A stretch of DNA of 64,000 bases from Nemertoderma westbladi (taxonomy: Eukaryota; Xenacoelomorpha; Nemertodermatida; Nemertodermatidae), in the NCBI GenBank assembly GCA_032718475.1, contig JAUCBJ010008982.1:1-64000 (forward strand), given 5' to 3'. How positions within the stretch are numbered: position 1 is the first letter of the stretch; every line of letters begins with the position of its first letter. The position numbers and the translations under genes were made by a program. Below the pieces are notes generated by a model. The model had not been told where the DNA came from, searched no databases, and was given only the letters and a program-made list of their open reading frames with translations. Of this stretch, positions 57,801 through 64,000 are shown one piece after another.

Positions 57801-60369
57801 TAGTAAACAGGAGCTACAGACACCAACTAGATTCCTTCAAATAAACCAACTCTGGTTAGTAAACAGGAGCTACAGACACCGACTAGATTCCTTCAAATAA
57901 ACCAACTCTGTTTAGTAAACAGGAGCTACAGACACCGACTAGATTCCTTCAAATAAACCAACTCTGTTTAGTAAACAGGAGCTACAGACACCGACTAGAT
58001 TCCTTCAAATAAACCAAATCTGTTTAGTAAACAGGAGCTACAGACACCGACTAGATTCCTTCAAATAAACCAACTCTGGTTAGTAAACAGGAGCTACAGA
58101 CACCAACTAGATTCCTTCAAATAAACCAACTGTGGTTAGTAAACAGGAGCTACAGACACCGACTAGATTCCTTCAAATAAAACAACTCTGTTTAGTAAAC
58201 AGGAGCTACAGACACCGACTAGATTCCTTCAAATAAAACAACTCTGTTTAGTAAACAGGAGCTACAGACACCGACTAGATTCCTTCAAATAAACCAACTC
58301 TGGTTAGTAAACAGGAGCTACAGACACCGACTAGATTCCTTCAAATAAACCAACTCTGGTTAGTAAACAGGAGCTACAGACACCAACTAGATTCCTTCAA
58401 ATAAACCAATTCTGTTCAGTAAACAGGAGCTACAGACACCGACTAGATTCCTTCAAATAAACCAACTCTGTTTAGTAAACAGGAGCTACAGACGCCGACT
58501 AGATTCCTTCAAATAAACCAACTCTGTTTAGTAAACAGGAGCTACAGACACCGACTAGATTCCTTCAAATAAACCAAATCTGTTTAGTAAACAGGAGCTA
58601 CAGACACTGACTAGATTCCTTCAAATAAACCAACTCAGTTTAGTAAACAGGAGCTACAGACACCGACTAGATTCCTTCAAACAAACCAAATCTGTTTAGT
58701 AAACAGGAGCTACAGATACCGACTAGATTCCTTCAAACAAACCAACTCTGGTTAGTAAACAGGAGCTACAGACACCGACTAGATTCCTTCAAATAAACCA
58801 ACTCTGTTAAGTAAACAGGAGCTACAGACACCGACTAGATTCCTTCAAATAAACCAACTCTGGTTAGTAAACAGGAGCTACAGACACCGACTAGATTCCT
58901 TCAAATAAACCAAATCTGTTTAGTAAACAGGAGCTACAGACACCGACTAGATTCCTTCAAATAAACCAACTCTGTTTAGTAAACAGGAGCTACAGACGCC
59001 GACTAGATTCCTTCAAATAAACCAACTCTGTTTAGTAAACAGGAGCTACAGACACCGACTAGATTCCTTCAAATAAACCAAATCTGTTTAGTAAACATAG
59101 CAGGAGCTACAGACACTGACTAGATTCCTTCAAATAAACCAACTCAGTTTAGTAAACAGGAGCTACAGACACCGACTAGATTCCTTCAAACAAACCAAAT
59201 CTGTTTAGTAAACAGGAGCTACAGACACCGACTAGATTCCTTCAAATAAACCAACTCTGTTTAGTAAACAGGAGCTACAGACACCGACTAGATTCCTTCA
59301 AATAAACCAACTCTGTTTAGTAAACAGGAGCTACAGACACCGACTAGATTCCTTCAAATAAACCAACTCTGTTTAGTAAACAGGAGCTACAGACACCGAC
59401 TAGATTCCTTCAAACAAACCAAATCTGGTTAGTAAACAGGAGCTACAGACACCAACTAGATTCCTTCAAATAAACCAACTCTGTTTAGTAAACAGGAACT
59501 ACAGACACCGACTAGATTCCTTCAAATAAACCAACTCTGGTTAGTAAACAGGAGCTACAGACACCGACTAGATTCCTTCAAATAAACCAACTCTGGTTAG
59601 TAAACAGGAGCTACAGACACCGACTAGATTCCTTCAAATAAACCAATTCTGTTTAGTAAACAGGAGCTACAGACACCGACTAGATTCCTTCAAATAAACC
59701 AATTCTGTTTAGTAAACAGGAACGACAGACACCGACTAGATTCCTTCAAATAAACCAACTCTGGTTAGTAAACAGGAGCTACAGACACCGACTAGATTCC
59801 TTCAAATAAACCAACTCTGGTTAGTAAATAGGAGCTACAGACACCGACTAGATTCCTTCAAATAAACCAATTCTGTTTAGTAAACAGGAGCTACAGACAC
59901 CGACTAGATTCCTTCAAATAAACCAACTCAGTTTAGTAAACAGGAGCTACAGACACCGACTAGATTCCTTCAAATAAACCAACTCTGGTTAGTAAACAGG
60001 AGCTACAGACACCGACTAGATTCCTTCAATTAAACCAACTCTGTTTAGTAAACAGGAGCTACAGACACCGACTAGATTCCTTCAAATAAACCAAATCTGT
60101 TTAGTAAACATAGCAGGAGCTACAGACACTGACTAGATTCCTTCAAATAAACCAACTCAGTTTAGTAAACAGGAGCTACAGACACCGACTAGATTCCTTC
60201 AAATAAACCAACTCTGGTTAGTAAACAGGAGCTACAGACACCAACTAGATTCCTTCAAATAAACCAACTCTGGTTAGTAAACAGGAGCTACAGACACCGA
60301 CTAGATTCCTTCAAATAAACCAACTCTGTTTAGTAAACGGGAGCTACAGACACCGACTAGATTCCTTCA
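54887..60369 (+). repeat. Intron 2 satellite, 56-bp units, first block (about 98 copies)
   Basis: The unit runs TTAGTAAACAGGAGCTACAG, ACACCGACTAGATTCC, then TTCAAATAAACCAACTCTG. The first unit starts at the exon 2 splice donor. Units are over 95% alike and differ at diagnostic positions (CTGGTT/CTGTTT, CCGACT/CCAACT, AACTGTGG, AATTCTGTTC). The rare AACTGTGG variant recurs at 55496, 56280, 57064, 57344 and 58128: three of the four spacings are exactly 784 bp (14 units), and one is 280 bp (5 units). Confidence 0.98.
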
Positions 60370-61370
60370 GATCAGTATACGATGGTTCGACAACATTTGT
60401 GTCTACTGTTGACGGTGACACAGAACCATTTGAAGTGTTATGGGGCGTCCTCCAAGGAGACACACTTGCACCATTCTTGTTCATTATTGTGGTTGACTAT
60501 GTTCTACGCATGTCCTTAGATCATCATAATGATGATGGGGTGATGATAACTCCACCTACTGGCTCCAGAAGTCGAGGAAATCCTGCCAAGTACCTAACTG
60601 ATCTAGACTTTGCTGATGACTTAGGAGTACTCTCAGAATCATTAGAGGGAGCCCAGCGGCTCCTCAGCTCATTAGAACATGCTGCTTCTAGTGTTGGTCT
60701 TTTTATTAACTCAAGAAAGACCAAAATTCTGACAGTTAACTTTGAAAGTCCTCAGCAAGTCTCTGATCGGATGAGCATAAGCTCAAAGGATGGTATGCTT
60801 GAGCATGTGGACGACTTCTGTTACCTGGGATCATGGATCCGGAAGTCAGGTGAGGACCTTCGAATACGTAAGGGAAAGGCATGGGCAGCCTTGAATAGGC
60901 TTTCCAGGATTTGGAAGTCACCTAGAATTAATCGGAAACTTAAGGTCCGATTATTTAGAGCAGCAGTAGTTCCAGTACTCCTCTACGGGAGTCCATGCTG
61001 GGCTCTAACTGCTGAGGACACCAAATCTCTGGATGGCACATTCACAAGAATGCTACGCCGGGTACATTGTGTCAAGTACAATGCACACATCTCCAACCAG
61101 ACACTATATAACATTGGAGGTGTCTCATTGGTTCCCCCAAGCTTGACACTAGAACAAAATCGCCTCCGCTTTGCAGGACATTGCTTTCGCCGTGAGGACC
61201 AGCCAGTGCATAATCTTGTACTTTGGCAGCCTCATGGAGTGAATAAGCATGGTGGACAGCCCATGACTTTCTTGAGACGCATCTTAAAGGACACTGGCCT
61301 TAAAGATGCGGATGATCTAGCAAATGTCATGGGTGATGGGAGTTGTGGCGGTGCAATTTTGTTGACAAGC
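60370..61370 (+). pseudogene. LINE reverse transcriptase C-terminal half
   Basis: It is open from inside the palm domain: STVDGDTEPFEVLWGVLQGD, LAPFLFIIVVDYVL, YLTDLDFADDLGVLSESL (intact FADD), FCYLGSWIRKSGEDLRIRKG, PVLLYGSPCWALTAED and RLRFAGHCFRREDQPVHNLV. A one-base deletion near 61335 shifts the last 14 codons, so the frame reads through into the satellite to 61496. Because the 5' end is missing, this copy cannot encode a full protein. Confidence 0.88.
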
Positions 61371-61423
61371 CGGCACAGCATTCTTAAAAATGCAGCTGCA
61401 ATGCAGCATGCCGATCCTAGTAG
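60370..61423 (+). mobile_element. Young 5'-truncated LINE inserted in the 56-bp satellite
   Basis: It is a 1054-bp 3' fragment of the LINE family, bounded by the direct duplication TAGATTCCTTCA (60358-60369 and 61424-61435) and ending GATCCTAGTAG. It is the best-preserved copy in the window. Confidence 0.92.
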
Positions 61424-64000
61424 TAGATTCCTTCAAATAAACCAACTCTGTTTAGTAAACAGGAGCTACAGACACCGACTAGATTCCTTCAAATAAACCA
61501 ACTCTGGTTAGTAAACAGGAGCTACAGACACCAACTAGATTCCTTCAAATAAACCAACTCTGGTTAGTAAACAGGAGCTACAGACACCAACTAGATTCCT
61601 TCAAATAAACCAACTCTGGTTAGTAAACAGGAGCTACAGACACCGACTAGATTCCTTCAAATAAACCAACTCTGGTTAGTAAACAGGAGCTACAGACACC
61701 GACTAGATTCCTTCAAATAAACCAACTCTGGTTAGTAAACAGGAGCTACAAACACCGACTAGATTCCTTCAAATAAACCAACTCTGTTTAGTAAACAGGA
61801 GCTACAGACACCGACTAGATTCCTTCAAATAAACCAACTCTGGTTAGTAAACAGGAGCTACAGACACCAACTAGATTCCTTCAAATAAACCAACTCTGGT
61901 TAGTAAACAGGAGCTACAGACACCAACTAGATTCCTTCAAATAAACCAACTCTGGTTAGTAAACAGGAGCTACAGACACCGACTAGATTCCTTCAAATAA
62001 ACCAACTCTGTTTAGTAAACAGGAGCTACAGACACCGACTAGATTCCTTCAAATAAACCAACTCTGTTTAGTAAACAGGAGCTACAGACACCGACTAGAT
62101 TCCTTCAAATAAACCAAATCTGTTTAGTAAACAGGAGCTACAGACACCGACTAGATTCCTTCAAATAAACCAACTCTGGTTAGTAAACAGGAGCTACAGA
62201 CACCAACTAGATTCCTTCAAATAAACCAACTGTGGTTAGTAAACAGGAGCTACAGACACCGACTAGATTCCTTCAAATAAAACAACTCTGTTTAGTAAAC
62301 AGGAGCTACAGACACCGACTAGATTCCTTCAAATAAAACAACTCTGTTTAGTAAACAGGAGCTACAGACACCGACTAGATTCCTTCAAATAAACCAACTC
62401 TGGTTAGTAAACAGGAGCTACAGACACCGACTAGATTCCTTCAAATAAACCAACTCTGGTTAGTAAACAGGAGCTACAGACACCAACTAGATTCCTTCAA
62501 ATAAACCAATTCTGTTCAGTAAACAGGAGCTACAGACACCGACTAGATTCCTTCAAATAAACCAACTCTGTTTAGTAAACAGGAGCTACAGACGCCGACT
62601 AGATTCCTTCAAATAAACCAACTCTGTTTAGTAAACAGGAGCTACAGACACCGACTAGATTCCTTCAAATAAACCAAATCTGTTTAGTAAACAGGAGCTA
62701 CAGACACTGACTAGATTCCTTCAAATAAACCAACTCAGTTTAGTAAACAGGAGCTACAGACACCGACTAGATTCCTTCAAACAAACCAAATCTGTTTAGT
62801 AAACAGGAGCTACAGATACCGACTAGATTCCTTCAAACAAACCAACTCTGGTTAGTAAACAGGAGCTACAGACACCGACTAGATTCCTTCAAATAAACCA
62901 ACTCTGTTAAGTAAACAGGAGCTACAGACACCGACTAGATTCCTTCAAATAAACCAACTCTGGTTAGTAAACAGGAGCTACAGACACCGACTAGATTCCT
63001 TCAAATAAACCAAATCTGTTTAGTAAACAGGAGCTACAGACACCGACTAGATTCCTTCAAATAAACCAACTCTGTTTAGTAAACAGGAGCTACAGACGCC
63101 GACTAGATTCCTTCAAATAAACCAACTCTGTTTAGTAAACAGGAGCTACAGACACCGACTAGATTCCTTCAAATAAACCAAATCTGTTTAGTAAACATAG
63201 CAGGAGCTACAGACACTGACTAGATTCCTTCAAATAAACCAACTCAGTTTAGTAAACAGGAGCTACAGACACCGACTAGATTCCTTCAAACAAACCAAAT
63301 CTGTTTAGTAAACAGGAGCTACAGACACCGACTAGATTCCTTCAAATAAACCAACTCTGTTTAGTAAACAGGAGCTACAGACACCGACTAGATTCCTTCA
63401 AATAAACCAACTCTGTTTAGTAAACAGGAGCTACAGACACCGACTAGATTCCTTCAAATAAACCAACTCTGTTTAGTAAACAGGAGCTACAGACACCGAC
63501 TAGATTCCTTCAAACAAACCAAATCTGGTTAGTAAACAGGAGCTACAGACACCAACTAGATTCCTTCAAATAAACCAACTCTGTTTAGTAAACAGGAACT
63601 ACAGACACCGACTAGATTCCTTCAAATAAACCAACTCTGGTTAGTAAACAGGAGCTACAGACACCGACTAGATTCCTTCAAATAAACCAACTCTGGTTAG
63701 TAAACAGGAGCTACAGACACCGACTAGATTCCTTCAAATAAACCAATTCTGTTTAGTAAACAGGAGCTACAGACACCGACTAGATTCCTTCAAATAAACC
63801 AATTCTGTTTAGTAAACAGGAACGACAGACACCGACTAGATTCCTTCAAATAAACCAACTCTGGTTAGTAAACAGGAGCTACAGACACCGACTAGATTCC
63901 TTCAAATAAACCAACTCTGGTTAGTAAATAGGAGCTACAGACACCGACTAGATTCCTTCAAATAAACCAATTCTGTTTAGTAAACAGGAGCTACAGACAC
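61424..64000 (+). repeat. Intron 2 satellite, 56-bp units, second block (runs past window end)
   Basis: It has the same unit as the first block, about 46 copies. From about 61890 it repeats 57790-59900 with a constant offset of 4100 bp, including rare variants (GACGCCGACT at 58491 and 62591, a TAAACATAGCAGG insertion at about 59093 and 63193, and TTAGTAAATAGG at 59821 and 63921). Confidence 0.98.

Noticed and set aside
54887-64000. CRISPR array
   Set aside because: The units are contiguous 56-bp tandem repeats with no variable spacers, and the context is eukaryotic.

Overview
The window is eukaryotic nuclear DNA from a non-vertebrate animal, probably an aquatic invertebrate. It is AT-rich, gene-poor and has no operons. 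Host genes carry consensus splice sites, and the mobile elements (BEL/Pao-type LTR elements, several LINE lineages, Merlin, hAT-like and TTAA-type MITEs, tRNA-like SINE heads) are animal types. I cannot name the species.

Only two host genes are well supported. One is a single-exon galactose-3-O-sulfotransferase-like gene on the minus strand (1642-2883). The other is the 5' end of an SLC22-type organic ion transporter on the plus strand: exon 1 at 49369-49678 and exon 2 at 54741-54886, joined in compatible phase, with the rest lying beyond the window.

Layout. 1-1622: a GC-rich hairpin terminus, then the left arm of a 1.5-kb inverted repeat whose partner lies 32 kb away (33869-35375). 1642-4170: the sulfotransferase gene and two short tandem arrays. 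4461-7263: a LINE 3' fragment and a decayed BEL/Pao-like gag. 7264-20490: a 13.2-kb LTR element inserted at the end of that gag. It has LTRs of 974 and 993 bp, gag and aspartic protease remnants, no recognisable polymerase or integrase, and an unrecognised ~730-codon coding region (ORF C) just before its polypurine tract. 20602-24796: a nearly full-length LINE and the tail of a related one. 26318-28424: a reverse-transcriptase element split by a 482-bp hAT-like MITE. 30591-37943: a gypsy-like gag scrap, two LINE tails, the right inverted-repeat arm, a tRNA-like head and a second GC hairpin terminus. 38271-41040: a 142-bp tandem repeat, a 19-bp-arm palindrome, a TTAA-flanked MITE and two tRNA-like heads. 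41580-44151: three minisatellites. 44303-46025: a LINE interrupted by a Merlin element with an 8-bp target duplication. 46796-48487: LINE scraps. 49369-64000: the transporter gene, whose first two introns are filled by a 43-50-bp satellite and a 56-bp satellite.

The most notable signals are four. First, both transporter satellites begin exactly at the 5' splice site and repeat donor-like sequence in many units. Second, the 56-bp satellite has a 14-monomer (784-bp) higher-order period and a later 4100-bp period around a LINE insertion. Third, the LTR element carries the unrecognised ORF C in place of a polymerase. Fourth, insertions nest clearly enough to be ordered in time. Almost every other long open frame here is a satellite artefact or the antisense of a LINE.
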